DNA from: Bradyrhizobium sp.
GTDB taxonomy: Bacteria; Pseudomonadota; Alphaproteobacteria; Rhizobiales; Xanthobacteraceae
DNA length: 62,556 nt
Assembly (NCBI RefSeq): GCF_004799405.1
Contig: NZ_SSMW01000073.1
Span: 1 to 62,556 of the forward strand
Direction: 5' to 3'
Shown: positions 17,031-26,500 of the stretch, piece after piece
Position numbering within the stretch: the stretch's first letter is position 1
Layout of the letters: the number at the start of each line of letters is the position of its first letter
Made by a program: the position numbers and the translations under genes
Notes under the pieces: model-generated
Database searches by the model: none
What the model was told of the DNA's origin: nothing
What the model saw: the letters and a program-made list of their open reading frames with translations, nothing else

Positions 17031-19298
17031 CTACAACGACAACCCCTCGGCCTCGGCGAACTCCGTCAGTTTCTGCCGGATTGACACGCTGCCGGACGGC
17101 GCGTCGAGCAGCGGCGTCATCACGGCTTCGGCTTTCCTGGCATCGAGGTCGAGGATCATCGCCTTGACCGGGCCGTGTCCGGTGGCCGACATCGACAGCG
17201 AGCGGTAACCCAATGCGATCAGCGCCAGCGCGCCGAGCGGCTTGGATGCCATTTCGCCGCACAGCGAAGCGGATTTTTTCGCTGCATCCGCCTTGCGAAC
17301 GATCTGGCGAAGCGCCCGCAGGATCGGCGCCGACATGGTGTCGAAGCGTTCGGAAACCTTGGCGTTGCCGCGATCGACTGCGAACATGAACTGGAACAGG
17401 TCGTTGGATCCGACCGAGACAAAATCGACTTTCTTGAGGAGCTCGTCGAGCTGATAGAGCAGCGCGGGTACCTCCACCATGGTGCCGACATCGACGCGTT
17501 CCGGCAGCGCGTGGCCGTGCTGACGCAAGTAGGTCAGTTCGCGCTCGACGATGCCCTTGGCCTGGTCGAATTCGGCGACCTCGCTGATCATCGGAAACAT
17601 GATGCGCAGCGCGCGGCCGCCGCCGGCGCGCAGCAGCGCGCGAATTTGTCCGCGTAACAGGCCGGGACGGTCGAGGCCGAGCCGGATCGCGCGCCAGCCC
17701 AGCGCGGGATTTTCCTCGATCACGGTTTCCATATAGGGCAGCGCCTTGTCGCCGCCGATGTCGAGGGTCCGGAAGGTCACAGGCTTGGGGCCGGCGGCGT
17801 CCAGCACCGCGCGGTACAGCGCCAATTGATCGCTGGTGCGCGGCAGGCTCTGGCCGACCATGAATTGCAGCTCGGTGCGAAACAGGCCGATGCCGGCGCT
17901 GCCGGTATCGTCGATATGCGGCAGGTCGATGGCCAGCCCGGCATTGATCATCAGTTCGATCGGCTGGCCATCCTTGGTCACGCAAGGTTTGTCGCGCAGC
18001 GCCGAATACTGCGCCTGCCGCCGCGCGCGAAACCGTACCCGCTCCGCATAGGCCGATTCGACTTCCGACGAGGGGCGGACATAGATCGAGCCGGAGGTGC
18101 CGTCGACGATGATGGCGTCGCCGGGATCGGCGATGCCCGGCGCGTTCGGCACTTCGCCGATCGCCGGAATTCCGAGCGCGCGCGCCACGATCGCGACATG
18201 CGAGTTGGCGGTGCCTTCCTCCAGCACCAGCCCGCGCAAGCGCTTGCGGTCGTAGTCGAGCAAGGCCGCGGGGCCCATCGCGCGCGCGATTAAGATGGCG
18301 TTGTCGGGCAACTGCTCGCGGGACGGCGCGTGATCCTGCCCGACCAATTGCCGCATCAACCGATGGCCGAGATCCTCGAGGTCGTGCAGGCGCTCGCGCA
18401 GGTACGGATCGGTGGAGCGCAGCATGCGCGCGCGGGTGTCGGACTGCACGCGTTCGACCGCGGCTTCCGCGGTCAGGCCGGTGGCGACCGCCTCGTACAG
18501 CTTGTGCGACCAGCCGTGATCGTTGGCGAACATCCGGTAGGCTTCCAGCACGTCGCGGTGCTCGCCACCGTCAGCGACGTCGCCGCGCTCCAGCATGCGG
18601 TCGAGGTCGGCGCGCAATTTGGCCAAGGCCGTATCGAGCCGCTTGATTTCCTTCGGCAGATCTTCGGCGATGTAATTGGTGATGACGACGCGCGGCTCGT
18701 GCAGCACCACGTGGCCGAGCGCGATGCCGTCGGACAGGATCGCCCCGGTCTTGTGCAAAGGATGCCGCGCCGCGGGCTCGGCGCCGGGCTGCGCCAGTGC
18801 CGATAATTCGCCCGAAGCGATCATCTCCGCCAGCACCATGGCGGTGGTCTGCAGCGCCTCGACCTCTTCCTCGACATAGGTGCGCTTGGCGCGGTTCTGC
18901 ACCACTAGCACGCCGAGCGTGTTGCCGGCGCGCAGGATCGGGACGCCGAGGAACGAGTGGTAGATTTCCTCGCCGGTCTCGGGGCGGAACGAGAATGCCG
19001 GATGGCTTTGCGCGTCGCTGAGATTGAGCGGGGTCGCTTCGCTTGCGACGAGGCCGACGAGGCCCTCATGGGCGCTCAGCACGGTGCGGTGGACCGCGTC
19101 GCGATTGAGGCCTTCGGTGGCGTAGAGCTCGAGCGTGTTGTCGACGCGCAGCACGTAGGTCGAGCAGACCTCCGCCACCATATTGGCGGCGATCAGCACC
19201 ACGATCTTGTCAAGGCGTTCCTGCGCGGAGACTTGCTCCGCCATGGTTTCGCGGAGCCGTCTCAGCAAGACGCGAGGGCCTCCCGACGCGCTCCGCAT
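17031..19298 (-). CDS. ptsP: Phosphoenolpyruvate--protein phosphotransferase PtsP (EI-Ntr)
   Basis: First component of the nitrogen-related phosphotransferase system; it takes phosphate from PEP and passes it to NPr, then EIIA-Ntr, a regulatory cascade. 755 residues: an N-terminal GAF domain (about 20-165, the nitrogen-sensing region that separates EI-Ntr from sugar EI), the EI N-terminal domain, the phosphohistidine region [20 protein letters not shown] with His367, then the TIM-barrel PEP-binding domain with [36 protein letters not shown] and the active-site Cys in SLCGEMA. The ATG at 19298 has GGGGAGG about 10 bases upstream. It probably leads the ptsP-prfA-prmC transcript. Confidence 0.95.
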   Translation of the reverse strand: MRSASGGPRVLLRRLRETMAEQVSAQERLDKIVVLIAANMVAEVCSTYVLRVDNTLELYATEGLNRDAVHRTVLSAHEGLVGLVASEATPLNLSDAQSHPAFSFRPETGEEIYHSFLGVPILRAGNTLGVLVVQNRAKRTYVEEEVEALQTTAMVLAEMIASGELSALAQPGAEPAARHPLHKTGAILSDGIALGHVVLHEPRVVITNYIAEDLPKEIKRLDTALAKLRADLDRMLERGDVADGGEHRDVLEAYRMFANDHGWSHKLYEAVATGLTAEAAVERVQSDTRARMLRSTDPYLRERLHDLEDLGHRLMRQLVGQDHAPSREQLPDNAILIARAMGPAALLDYDRKRLRGLVLEEGTANSHVAIVARALGIPAIGEVPNAPGIADPGDAIIVDGTSGSIYVRPSSEVESAYAERVRFRARRQAQYSALRDKPCVTKDGQPIELMINAGLAIDLPHIDDTGSAGIGLFRTELQFMVGQSLPRTSDQLALYRAVLDAAGPKPVTFRTLDIGGDKALPYMETVIEENPALGWRAIRLGLDRPGLLRGQIRALLRAGGGRALRIMFPMISEVAEFDQAKGIVERELTYLRQHGHALPERVDVGTMVEVPALLYQLDELLKKVDFVSVGSNDLFQFMFAVDRGNAKVSERFDTMSAPILRALRQIVRKADAAKKSASLCGEMASKPLGALALIALGYRSLSMSATGHGPVKAMILDLDARKAEAVMTPLLDAPSGSVSIRQKLTEFAEAEGLSL

Positions 19299-19565
19299 GT
19301 GTCAAAATCCTCCCCCGCCAAGCCAGCCCGCCGGGTGGCCGGCAGCTGGCGTTAAACTCCAGAAAAACAACAATTTTATACATTCGGCGCCGCCGCAAGC
19401 CCTGGATACCGGCCGAATCGGATCGCCAAAACTGTGGCACAGTTTGCGGCAGCCCGCCTATCAGGCCGTATAGCGAATTGAGGCTTGGTTTGCCAAGCAA
19501 AACGCCTGCCAGACTCGGTCACGTCTCGGCTAGCCCAATGCTGCGAACGCTAAGAGAAAGTCCTT

Positions 19566-20819
19566 CTAGGCTCGGTCGAGGCCGTAGAGGGTGTGCAGCG
19601 TGCGGACCGCCAGCTCGGTATAGGCGGCATCGATCAGCACCGAAAACTTGATCTCCGAGGTGGTGATGGCGCGGATGTTGATGTTGCGCGCGGCAAGTGC
19701 TGCAAACGCCTTGGCGGCGACGCCGGCATGGCTGCGCATGCCGCTGCCGATCACCGAGACCTTGGCGACATCGGTGGCGCTATCGAGGCGGGCATAGCCG
19801 ATCTTGGCCTGGGCATTGCTGATGGTGTCGCGGGCGCGGTTGTAATCCGAGGCCGGGACGGTGAAGGTGAGGTCGGTGGTGGCGCCGTCCTCGGAGACGT
19901 TCTGCACGATCATGTCGACATTGATGTTGGCGTCCGCCAATGGTCCGAAGATCGAGGCGGCGACGCCCGGCTTGTCCTGGATCTGGCGGACCGAAATCTG
20001 GGCTTCGTCCTTGGAAAAGGCGATGCCGGTCACGACGTGGCTTTCCATGATTTCCTCCTCGCTGCAGATCAGCGTGCCCGGCGGCGTGCCGTGCGGGTCG
20101 ATATCTTCGGGCTTGTCGAAACTGGAACGCACGAACACCGGCATGTTGTGCACCATGCCGAGTTCCACCGAGCGGACCTGCAGCACCTTGGCGCCCTGCG
20201 ACGCCAGTTCCAGCATGTCCTCGAATGCGATCTTTTCAAGCCGGCGCGCCTTCGGCACCACGCGCGGGTCGGTGGTGTAGACGCCGTCGACGTCGGTGTA
20301 GATATCGCAGCGCTCGGCATGAATGGCGGCGGCGATCGCCACCGCCGAGGTATCGGAACCGCCGCGCCCGAGCGTGGTGATTCGCTGGGTCTGCGGATTG
20401 ATGCCCTGGAAGCCGGCAATCACCGCGACCTCCTTGCGCTCCCTGAAACGGTTGGTCAGCTCGGTGCCGTCGATCTCGAGAATCCGCGCCGAGGCGTGGG
20501 CATCGCTGGTCTTGATCGGGATTTGCCAGCCTTGCCAGGACCGCGCCTGGATGCCGATCGCCTGCAGCACGATCGCGAGCAGCCCGGCCGTGACCTGTTC
20601 GCCGGAGGCCACCACCGCGTCATATTCGCGCGCGTCATGCATCGGCGAAGCTTCGCGGCACCATTCCACCAGTTCATTGGTCTTGCCCGCCATCGCCGAC
20701 ACCACCACGGCGACGTCGTGGCCGGCGTCGACCTCACGCTTCACATGCCGCGCGACGTTGCGGATGCGTTCGATATTGGCGACGGACGTACCGCCGAATT
20801 TCATCACGAGGCGGCCCAT
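19566..20819 (-). CDS. lysC: Aspartate kinase (lysine-sensitive type)
   Basis: It phosphorylates L-aspartate, the first step toward lysine, threonine, methionine and diaminopimelate. 417 residues from the ATG at 20819 (MGRLVMKFGGTSVANIERI). The kinase domain shows KFGGTSV, VVASGEQVTAGLLA, and TLGRGGSDTSAVAIAAA with the catalytic Asp. Two ACT regulatory domains follow (GIAFSKDEAQISVRQIQDKP from about 265; KVSVIGSGMRSHAGVAAKAF from about 345). An open extension to 20927 is unneeded. It stands alone; the 266-bp gap to ptsP holds no other gene. Confidence 0.95.
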   Translation of the reverse strand: MGRLVMKFGGTSVANIERIRNVARHVKREVDAGHDVAVVVSAMAGKTNELVEWCREASPMHDAREYDAVVASGEQVTAGLLAIVLQAIGIQARSWQGWQIPIKTSDAHASARILEIDGTELTNRFRERKEVAVIAGFQGINPQTQRITTLGRGGSDTSAVAIAAAIHAERCDIYTDVDGVYTTDPRVVPKARRLEKIAFEDMLELASQGAKVLQVRSVELGMVHNMPVFVRSSFDKPEDIDPHGTPPGTLICSEEEIMESHVVTGIAFSKDEAQISVRQIQDKPGVAASIFGPLADANINVDMIVQNVSEDGATTDLTFTVPASDYNRARDTISNAQAKIGYARLDSATDVAKVSVIGSGMRSHAGVAAKAFAALAARNINIRAITTSEIKFSVLIDAAYTELAVRTLHTLYGLDRA

Positions 20820-20991
20820 GACGACTGGTGCATTCCCTGGCGAGGATAGGTATATGACCTCTGCGCAAAACCGGAGCGCGCGGGCCAAAAGGGGCGTATA
20901 CATAGCGGTGCGGTGGGGGGCAAGCAACCGGGTTCCGGTGGTCCCGAAACCGGGCGGAACACCGTCGCACAGGGTTAATTGAGGCTGATCG

Positions 20992-21459
20992 ATGGGGCGT
21001 TATATCGACGATATCCTGCAGCCGGGCGAGAAGGTGCTGTATTCGACCAACGCGCACTGGATATTTTACCTGCCGGCCATCGCCGGCTGGATCGTGGCGC
21101 TGGCGTTTGTCGTCCTGTCGCGCATGGCCGGCACCGATACGCCGGCATTGTTCTGCCTGTCGCTGGCAGCCATCGCGGCGATTGCGGCGCTGTATTGGAC
21201 CTTCAAGGCCTGGTTCCATCGCTGGACCACCGAGACCGATGTCACCAATCTGCGCGTCGTGCACAAGACCGGCTTCATCAAGCGCCGCACCTTCGAGATG
21301 AGTCTCGACAAGGTCGAAAGCGTCGACGTCAACCAGAGTATTCTCGGCCGGCTGTTGAATTACGGCAATGTCACGGTGCGCGGCGTCGGCGAGGGAGCCG
21401 AGACGATTGAGACCATCGCGTCGCCGCTCGAGTTCCGCAATCACATCACCGCGCGATAG
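20992..21459 (+). CDS. PH domain (bPH_2) membrane protein
   Basis: 155 residues. Two hydrophobic helices (about residues 23-45 and 50-72) precede a bacterial PH-like domain: TDVTNLRVVHKTGFIKRRTF, EMSLDKVESVDVNQSILGRL and LNYGNVTVRGVGEGAETIET. The family is membrane-anchored with a cytoplasmic beta-barrel and has no firmly known role. The start is an ATG right after GATCG; the ribosome-binding site is weak. It ends 15 bases before ubiG, so the two probably share a transcript. It is divergent from lysC across 172 bp. Confidence 0.85.
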   Translation: MGRYIDDILQPGEKVLYSTNAHWIFYLPAIAGWIVALAFVVLSRMAGTDTPALFCLSLAAIAAIAALYWTFKAWFHRWTTETDVTNLRVVHKTGFIKRRTFEMSLDKVESVDVNQSILGRLLNYGNVTVRGVGEGAETIETIASPLEFRNHITAR

Positions 21460-21474
21460 GAGCCACGCGCAGAC

Positions 21475-22260
21475 ATGGCCATCCAGCAAGATTCTCCCGC
21501 GAATGCCAGAACCACGCTTTCATCGAGCACGCCTGCATCGACGGTCGATCCCGCCGAAATCGCAAAATTCTCGAAACTGTCGAACGAATGGTGGGACCCC
21601 AACGGCAAGATGGCGCCGTTGCACAAGATCAATCCGCTGCGGCTGACCTATATCCGCGACGCCGCCTGCCGCAAGTTCGAGCGCAACGTCAAAAGCCTGA
21701 ATTGCCTGTCGGGCTTGCGGATTCTCGATATCGGCTGCGGCGCCGGACTGCTGTGCGAACCGTTCACGCGGCTTGGCGCCCAGGTGATCGGCGTCGATCC
21801 GTCCGCCAGCAACATCGCGGCGGCGCGGCTGCATGCCGACAAGGGACACCTGTCGATCGATTATCGCTGCACCACCGTCGAGGAGATGGATGTACGCGAA
21901 CGTTTCGACATCGTGCTGGCGATGGAAGTCATCGAACACGTCAGCGACGTCGGCACGTTCCTCAATCGCTGCGCCGCCATGCTCAAGCCCGGCGGGCTGA
22001 TGGTGCTCTCGACGCTGAACCGCAACTGGAAGAGCTTTGCGCTGGCCATCGTCGGCGCGGAATATGTCCTGCGCTGGCTGCCGCGCGGCACCCACCGATG
22101 GGACAAATTCGTCACCCCCGACGAACTGGCGCATCACCTGCGGGACAACAAGCTCGCCATCACCGAGCAGGCCGGCGTGGTCTACAGCCCGTTCACCGAC
22201 CGCTGGAGCCTGTCCTCCGACATGGATGTGAATTACATGGTGGTGGCGGAAGGGATGTAA
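21475..22260 (+). CDS. ubiG: Bifunctional ubiquinone biosynthesis O-methyltransferase UbiG
   Basis: It catalyses both O-methylations in ubiquinone synthesis at the inner membrane face. 261 residues. The conserved start VDPAEIAKFSKLSNEWWDPN is followed by GKMAPLHKINPLRLTYI, both diagnostic for UbiG. The SAM motif is LDIGCGAGLLCEPFTRLGA, then AMEVIEHVSDV and KPGGLMVLSTLNR. GTHRWDKFVTPDEL fits the UbiG membrane-interaction loop. The first 25 residues are Ser/Thr-rich and probably flexible. A strong palindrome begins at its stop codon. Confidence 0.95.
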   Translation: MAIQQDSPANARTTLSSSTPASTVDPAEIAKFSKLSNEWWDPNGKMAPLHKINPLRLTYIRDAACRKFERNVKSLNCLSGLRILDIGCGAGLLCEPFTRLGAQVIGVDPSASNIAAARLHADKGHLSIDYRCTTVEEMDVRERFDIVLAMEVIEHVSDVGTFLNRCAAMLKPGGLMVLSTLNRNWKSFALAIVGAEYVLRWLPRGTHRWDKFVTPDELAHHLRDNKLAITEQAGVVYSPFTDRWSLSSDMDVNYMVVAEGM

Positions 22261-22309
22261 ACACCATCGTCGTCCCTGCGTTCGCAGGGACGACGATAGT
22301 TTGGTGTTC
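22260..22309. repeat. Perfect 15-bp palindrome at the ubiG stop codon
   Basis: ATCGTCGTCCCTGCG (22266-22280) and its exact complement CGCAGGGACGACGAT (22283-22297) are separated by only two bases. Outer AACACCA/TGGTGTT pairs extend it after a small bulge. It lacks a T-run. The GTCCCTGC/GCAGGGA core recurs in the hairpin near 45.95 kb, so it is probably a REP-like element that may also protect the ubiG mRNA end. Confidence 0.7.
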
Positions 22310-22402
22310 TGCATCGCTGTCATGACGCCCGTCCGGTTGACCGCGCCCGTCGCGCGCGGCACGGTGGCCGCGATTTCCCGGCCCGCCAACCGAATCCCCT
22401 TC

Positions 22403-23302
22403 ATGTTCAGCATCGCCACGCTCTGGATTCCCTTCACCATCACTGCTGCGCTGGGACAAGTCGCGCGCAACGCGATGCAGCGCCAGTTGACGGGGCCGCT
22501 CGGCACCTGGGGCGCCACCAATATCCGCTTCCTGTTCGGTTTTCCGTTCTCGGTGATCTTTTTCGTCGTGGTGCTGGTCGCGACCGGAGATCATCCGCCG
22601 TCGCCGACCGCGGCGTTCTGGCCGTGGCTGTTGCTCGGCGCGCTAAGCCAGATCGTCGGCACCGGCATGATGTTGCTCGCCATGAACGACCGTTCCTTCG
22701 TGGTGACGACGGCGTATCTGAAGACCGAGGCGATCCAGACTGCGATCTTCGGTTTTGTCTTTCTTGGCGATCATCTGACGGTGCTGAAGGTGATCGCGAT
22801 CCTGATCGCGACCGCCGGCGTGGTGATCGCGGCGCTGCGGCCGGGCGCCGAGAAGGGTTTTGCGGATTTGAAGCCGACGCTGCTGGGCCTCAGCGCCGCG
22901 GCGGCATTTGCGCTGTCGGCGGTCGGCTTTCGCGGAGCGGTGATCGTGGTGCCCGGCGTGTCGTTTGTGACCGCGGCCTCCTACACGCTGGTGTTCGGAC
23001 TGTTCGTGCAGACGCTGGTGTTGACGATTTATCTGCTGGCGCGTGCGCCGGACGTGCTGCAGAAAATCCTGGGCCTGTGGAAACCCTCGCTGTTCGCCGG
23101 CTTCATGGGCGCGTTCGCCTCGCAGTTCTGGTTCCTGGCGTTCGCGCTCACGGCGGCCGCCAATGTGCGCACGCTGGCGCTGGTCGAGGTGCTGTTCGCG
23201 CAAGCCGTGGCGTATTATTCGTTCAAGCAGCCGATTTCGGCGCGCGAACTTTCCGGCATTGCGCTGATCGTGGTGGGTGTGGCGCTATTGGTGGCGGTAT
23301 AA
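22403..23302 (+). CDS. EamA/DMT family transporter
   Basis: About 299 residues with ten predicted helices in two EamA repeats, for example WPWLLLGALSQIVGTGMMLL in the first and GLSAAAAFALSAVGFRGAVI opening the second. Conserved pairs such as LKTEAIQTAIFGFVFLGDHL and TLALVEVLFAQAVAYY mark the repeat ends. The substrate is unknown. I start it at the ATG at 22403 (MFSIATLW), where the hydrophobic core begins; the frame is open back to 22301, but that extension overlaps the palindrome and is basic and non-helical. It differs clearly from the YddG-like transporter near 11 kb. Confidence 0.8.
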   Translation: MFSIATLWIPFTITAALGQVARNAMQRQLTGPLGTWGATNIRFLFGFPFSVIFFVVVLVATGDHPPSPTAAFWPWLLLGALSQIVGTGMMLLAMNDRSFVVTTAYLKTEAIQTAIFGFVFLGDHLTVLKVIAILIATAGVVIAALRPGAEKGFADLKPTLLGLSAAAAFALSAVGFRGAVIVVPGVSFVTAASYTLVFGLFVQTLVLTIYLLARAPDVLQKILGLWKPSLFAGFMGAFASQFWFLAFALTAAANVRTLALVEVLFAQAVAYYSFKQPISARELSGIALIVVGVALLVAV

Positions 23303-23303
23303 G

Positions 23304-23405
23304 GTCCTCATCCTGAGGAGCGGCCTGTTTTGGCCGCATCTCGAAGGATGGGCGTCGAATCCCCATGGTTCGAGACGCGCGCAAGAGCGCGCTCCTCACC
23401 ATGAG
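23304..23405. repeat. Intergenic inverted repeat (CTCATCCTGAGGAGCG family)
   Basis: The left arm CTCATCCTGAGGAGCG and the right arm CGCTCCTCACCATGAG are inverted copies with two mismatches, enclosing CGGCCTGTTTTGGCCG and ATCTCGAAGGATG. From memory, CCTCATCCTGAGGAGC with TCTCGAAGGATG is a widespread repeat in Bradyrhizobium-type genomes. It separates two convergent genes. Confidence 0.6.
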
Positions 23406-23425
23406 GGAGATCGGGGATGTCGAGC

Positions 23426-23896
23426 TTAGTTCCGGTCGTCGGGCAGTATCGGCAGCGGCGACACTTCGACGCCTTCGTCGATCAGGGAGCGGGCTTCCTC
23501 GGGCGACGCCTCGCCATAGATCGGACGATGCTCGATATCGCCGTAATGCATCTTGCGGGCCTCATTGGGGAAGCGCTCGCCGACATTGTCGGCGTTTTTC
23601 ACGATATGATCGCGCAATTCCTTGAGCTTGGTACGCAGCTCGCGGTCCTGCGCCATCATCAGGGGTGTCGATGCGGGTGCGGTGACTTCCGTGGCGGCAA
23701 CGGGTGCGGCGGGCGCGGGATCGCGGCCTTTCTTGCTGACGATCTGCGGGGCCATGATGGCGCGCTCGACCTTGGCCGAGCCGCAGGCGGGGCAGCTCAC
23801 CAGCCTGCGCTTTTCCTGCGCTTCATAAGCGGCCGAGCTCTGGAACCAGCTTTCGAACGCGTGGCCGCGCTCGCAGCGTAAATTGTATCGGATCAT
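23426..23896 (-). CDS. DUF1178 family zinc-ribbon-like protein
   Basis: 156 residues. The start MIRYNLRCERGHAFESWFQS followed by LVSCPACGSAKVERAIMAP is the DUF1178 signature: a CX6-to-CPxCGS zinc-ribbon arrangement with Cys near residues 8, 35 and 38. The C-terminal half (RELRTKLKELRDHIVKNADN, VGERFPNEARKMHYGDIEHR, IYGEASPEEARSLIDEG) is also conserved in the family. Function unknown. Its ATG overlaps the stop of the nitrilase gene by 4 bases, giving translational coupling. Confidence 0.9.
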   Translation of the reverse strand: MIRYNLRCERGHAFESWFQSSAAYEAQEKRRLVSCPACGSAKVERAIMAPQIVSKKGRDPAPAAPVAATEVTAPASTPLMMAQDRELRTKLKELRDHIVKNADNVGERFPNEARKMHYGDIEHRPIYGEASPEEARSLIDEGVEVSPLPILPDDRN

Positions 23897-24777
23897 ACCG
23901 ATCCCCGCACCAGGTGCAGATGCTCGGGGCCGGCCTTGGGATCGGCGACGCTGAAGCGGCGGCCGTGCTGCAGCGACGGCACCGTCTTGCGCGCGGTCGC
24001 GACCCTGGCGGGGTCGATCCTGGCGAGGAAAACGCCGGTCTCGGTGCCGCCGCCCTCGGCAAGGATCTCGCCCCAGGGTGCGACGATCAGCGAATGTCCA
24101 TAGCTCTGGCGCTTGCTCTCATGCGTGCCGGCCTGGGCGGCGGCGAACACGAAGCAGCCATTCTCGATGGCGCGGGCGCGCAGCAGCGTGTGCCAGTGCG
24201 CCTCGCCGGTCCTCACTGTGAACGCGGAGGGCGCGGTAAGAAACGAGGCACCGCTCTCGGCCAGCGCGCGATACAGCGCCGGAAAGCGCATGTCGTAGCA
24301 GATCGTCAGTCCGATGCGGCCCCACGGCAGATCCGAGATCACCGCAGTCTCGCCGGGCTGATAGTTGGCGGATTCGCGATAGCTTTCGCCGCCGGGCAGG
24401 TCGATATCGAACATGTGGATCTTGTCGTAGCTGGCAAGCACATTGCCATCCGGACCGATCAGGAACGAGCGGTTGACCGCCTTGTCGGGTGAAAACCGCA
24501 GCGCCAGCGAGCCGATATGGAGATGGATTTTCAGTTCCGCCGCAAGCGCGCGATAGGCTTTCAGCGAAAGATCGTCTTCCTCGGTGGCGAGATGTTCGAA
24601 CATCGCCTTGCGGTTGGCCTGAATCATGTTGCTGACCTCGGGGGTCTGCACATAGTCCGCGCCTTCCGCGGCTGCCTGCCGGATCAGCTTGGTTCCCTGC
24701 TCCAGATTGGCCTCGGGCAACAACCCGCTGCACATCTGCACCATGGCGGCGGTGAAGGTGAGGTCGGCGTCGCTCAT
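23893..24777 (-). CDS. Carbon-nitrogen hydrolase (Nit1/omega-amidase-like)
   Basis: 294-residue member of the nitrilase superfamily with the full Glu-Lys-Cys triad: Glu47 in QTPEVSN, Lys119 in YDKIHMFD and Cys160 in LTICYDMRFP. The YDKIHMFDIDLPGGESYRES pattern is typical of the Nit1/NIT2 branch, which acts on deaminated glutathione or alpha-ketoglutaramate-like amides. Its location beside glutaredoxin supports a glutathione-repair role, but this is inference. It overlaps grxC and the DUF1178 gene by 4 bases each. Confidence 0.9.
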   Translation of the reverse strand: MSDADLTFTAAMVQMCSGLLPEANLEQGTKLIRQAAAEGADYVQTPEVSNMIQANRKAMFEHLATEEDDLSLKAYRALAAELKIHLHIGSLALRFSPDKAVNRSFLIGPDGNVLASYDKIHMFDIDLPGGESYRESANYQPGETAVISDLPWGRIGLTICYDMRFPALYRALAESGASFLTAPSAFTVRTGEAHWHTLLRARAIENGCFVFAAAQAGTHESKRQSYGHSLIVAPWGEILAEGGGTETGVFLARIDPARVATARKTVPSLQHGRRFSVADPKAGPEHLHLVRGSV

Positions 24778-25049
24778 GAACTGGCCTTTTCGTCCGCGAG
24801 CATCGAATCAAGCTTGCCTTCGCGGTCGAGGGCGTAAAGCTCGTCGCAGCCGCCGACATGGGTCTTGCCGATGAAGATCTGCGGGAAGGTCGAGCCGGCG
24901 CCGGCGCGATCCCACATTTTCTGGCGCAGCGTCGGATCGGTGGCGACGTCCAATTCGGTGAACGCGGCCTTCTTGCGCGTCAGCAACGACTTGGCGGCGC
25001 TGCAATAGCCGCAGCCCGGACGGGTGTAGATTTCAATGGCAGCGGGCAT
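24774..25049 (-). CDS. grxC: Glutaredoxin 3
   Basis: 91-residue dithiol glutaredoxin that reduces disulfides with glutathione. The active site is RPGCGYCSAAKSLL with Cys13 and Cys16; the variant CGYC (rather than CPYC) is common in this lineage. The glutathione-binding TFPQIFIGKTHVGGCDEL segment follows. It overlaps the nitrilase gene by 4 bases and starts 27 bases after comF, so comF-grxC-nit-DUF1178 reads as one operon. Confidence 0.95.
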   Translation of the reverse strand: MPAAIEIYTRPGCGYCSAAKSLLTRKKAAFTELDVATDPTLRQKMWDRAGAGSTFPQIFIGKTHVGGCDELYALDREGKLDSMLADEKASS

Positions 25050-25076
25050 GTCGCGCTCTGATTTGGAAGCGTCTGA

Positions 25077-25886
25077 TTATATGGGAGCTTTGTGGGTGTC
25101 CACAACCCGCGCGAATACCAGCACGTCGACGGAAGCGGCCCTGGCGCGCAACAGCGCCCGTGCGCAGGCATCGACGGTGGCGCCGGAGGTCAGGACATCG
25201 TCGATCAGGACGATGCGGCGGCCTTGAATCTCGGACTGCCGGTCGGGCGCGACCTTGAACGCGCCTTGCACGTTGGTTGCCCGCTGCGGCCGCGACAGGC
25301 CGATCTGCTGCTGGGTCGGCCGTACCCGGCGCAGCGCTTCCGATGCCAGCCTGACGCCGCTTTGCCGTTCGATGACCCGCGCCAGCGCGCCGGACTGGTT
25401 GTAGCGCCGGCTCCAACCGCGGCGCCAGTGCAGCGGCACCGGAACCAGCAAGTCGGCTTCGCCGAGCAATTCGTTGCCGGCCCGCGCCATCCAGCGGCCC
25501 ATCGCCGGCGCCAGATCGGTGCGGTCCTGGTATTTCAGCGCATGCACCAGGGTGCGCGCGACGTCGTCATAGCGTACCGCGGCGCGGGCACGCGCATAGG
25601 CCGGCGGATTGGCGATCGCTTCCATCGACAACAGTCCGGGGCCGGGATCGTAGATGAAGGGAATGCCGAGCCGCGGACAATAAGGCTGCGCGATGAACGA
25701 CAGCTTGGCCCAGCACTCGGCACAGACGCCGTCGCCGTCGACCGGCTCGCGGCAGGCGACGCACAGCGTCGGCAGCGCGATGTCGAGCGCCAGCCGCGCG
25801 GTATGCCGCCACGCGCCGCGGCACGCGTTCAACGCCCCGCGCAGATGGGTGGAGACGGAACGGGATGGCGACGGCTGGGCGTCCAT
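25077..25886 (-). CDS. comF: ComF family phosphoribosyltransferase-like protein
   Basis: 269 residues. The N-terminal double zinc ribbon is seen in LCVACREPVDGDGVCAECWA with a later YCPRLG Cys. The C-terminal type I phosphoribosyltransferase domain has the PRPP loop RIVLIDDVLTSGATVDACAR near residue 230 and LLVPVPLHWRRGWSRRYNQS, which is diagnostic for ComF. In competent bacteria the family aids DNA uptake; its role in non-competent alphaproteobacteria is unclear. The likely first gene of the comF-grxC-nit-DUF1178 operon. Confidence 0.92.
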   Translation of the reverse strand: MDAQPSPSRSVSTHLRGALNACRGAWRHTARLALDIALPTLCVACREPVDGDGVCAECWAKLSFIAQPYCPRLGIPFIYDPGPGLLSMEAIANPPAYARARAAVRYDDVARTLVHALKYQDRTDLAPAMGRWMARAGNELLGEADLLVPVPLHWRRGWSRRYNQSGALARVIERQSGVRLASEALRRVRPTQQQIGLSRPQRATNVQGAFKVAPDRQSEIQGRRIVLIDDVLTSGATVDACARALLRARAASVDVLVFARVVDTHKAPI

Positions 25887-26009
25887 CGGCGGAGGCTAGC
25901 GCCGGCATGCGCGGGGCTCAAGCGGGGCGCCACTGGATTTTGGTGTCATTGCGAAGCCTACGGGCCGGCGCGGAGTGCCGCCCGATACAGGCTCAGCGAA
26001 GCACCGACC

Positions 26010-26483
26010 TCATCCTCGCGCGACGCGCTGGCGAGAGCCCGGCCGGTAGGCTATCCTTGTGTGACCTGCACAATAGGGCAAGCCTTCGACCGGCGGATTG
26101 CCGCAAAAACGGAAATCGTCAGCGCCCGGCGTGCTGATCGGCCAGCGGCATCTTTCCTTGCTCAACTCAAGCAACGAACAGCACTGTCCGTTGTGGATCG
26201 GCTCGTGGTCCGCCGCCGGCTCCGCGTACAGGGCCTGCAGCATCCGGTATTGCAGCCTTGGTACCGATTTCGGGCGCTTTGCCTTGGCGGGATCCTTTCG
26301 CGTCGGGCGCGGCGCATCGCTGGTTTTTTCGCGCGTCAGATTGAGCCGCGACAGTTTGCCGATCACGGCGTTGCGGCTCACGCCGATGTCGCAAGCGATT
26401 TCGCGGCAGGATAGTCCGGCTTCGAAGCGGTTTTTCAGGCGTTCGATGCGTTCTTCAGTCCAGGTGGGGGCGGTGGCGGGCAT
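26010..26483 (-). CDS. gcrA: GcrA cell cycle regulator
   Basis: 157-residue alphaproteobacterial regulator that binds methylated GANTC promoters together with sigma70 and controls cell-cycle genes. The N-terminal DNA-binding helix-turn-helix is TWTEERIERLKNRFEAGLSC, then REIACDIGVSRNAVIGKLSR. The C-terminal sigma-interacting region has the Cys/His set GQCCSLLELSKERCRWPIST, then FRFCGNPPVEGLPYCAGHTR. It lies 17 bases after a small RHH-like gene on the same strand. Confidence 0.94.
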   Translation of the reverse strand: MPATAPTWTEERIERLKNRFEAGLSCREIACDIGVSRNAVIGKLSRLNLTREKTSDAPRPTRKDPAKAKRPKSVPRLQYRMLQALYAEPAADHEPIHNGQCCSLLELSKERCRWPISTPGADDFRFCGNPPVEGLPYCAGHTRIAYRPGSRQRVARG

Positions 26484-26500
26484 GCTGATCGTTCCAGGCT

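Noticed and set aside
16978..17985. Upstream extension of the prfA frame to about 695 codons
   Set aside because: The added part overlaps ptsP in another frame and has no release-factor similarity; the conserved start is at 16977.
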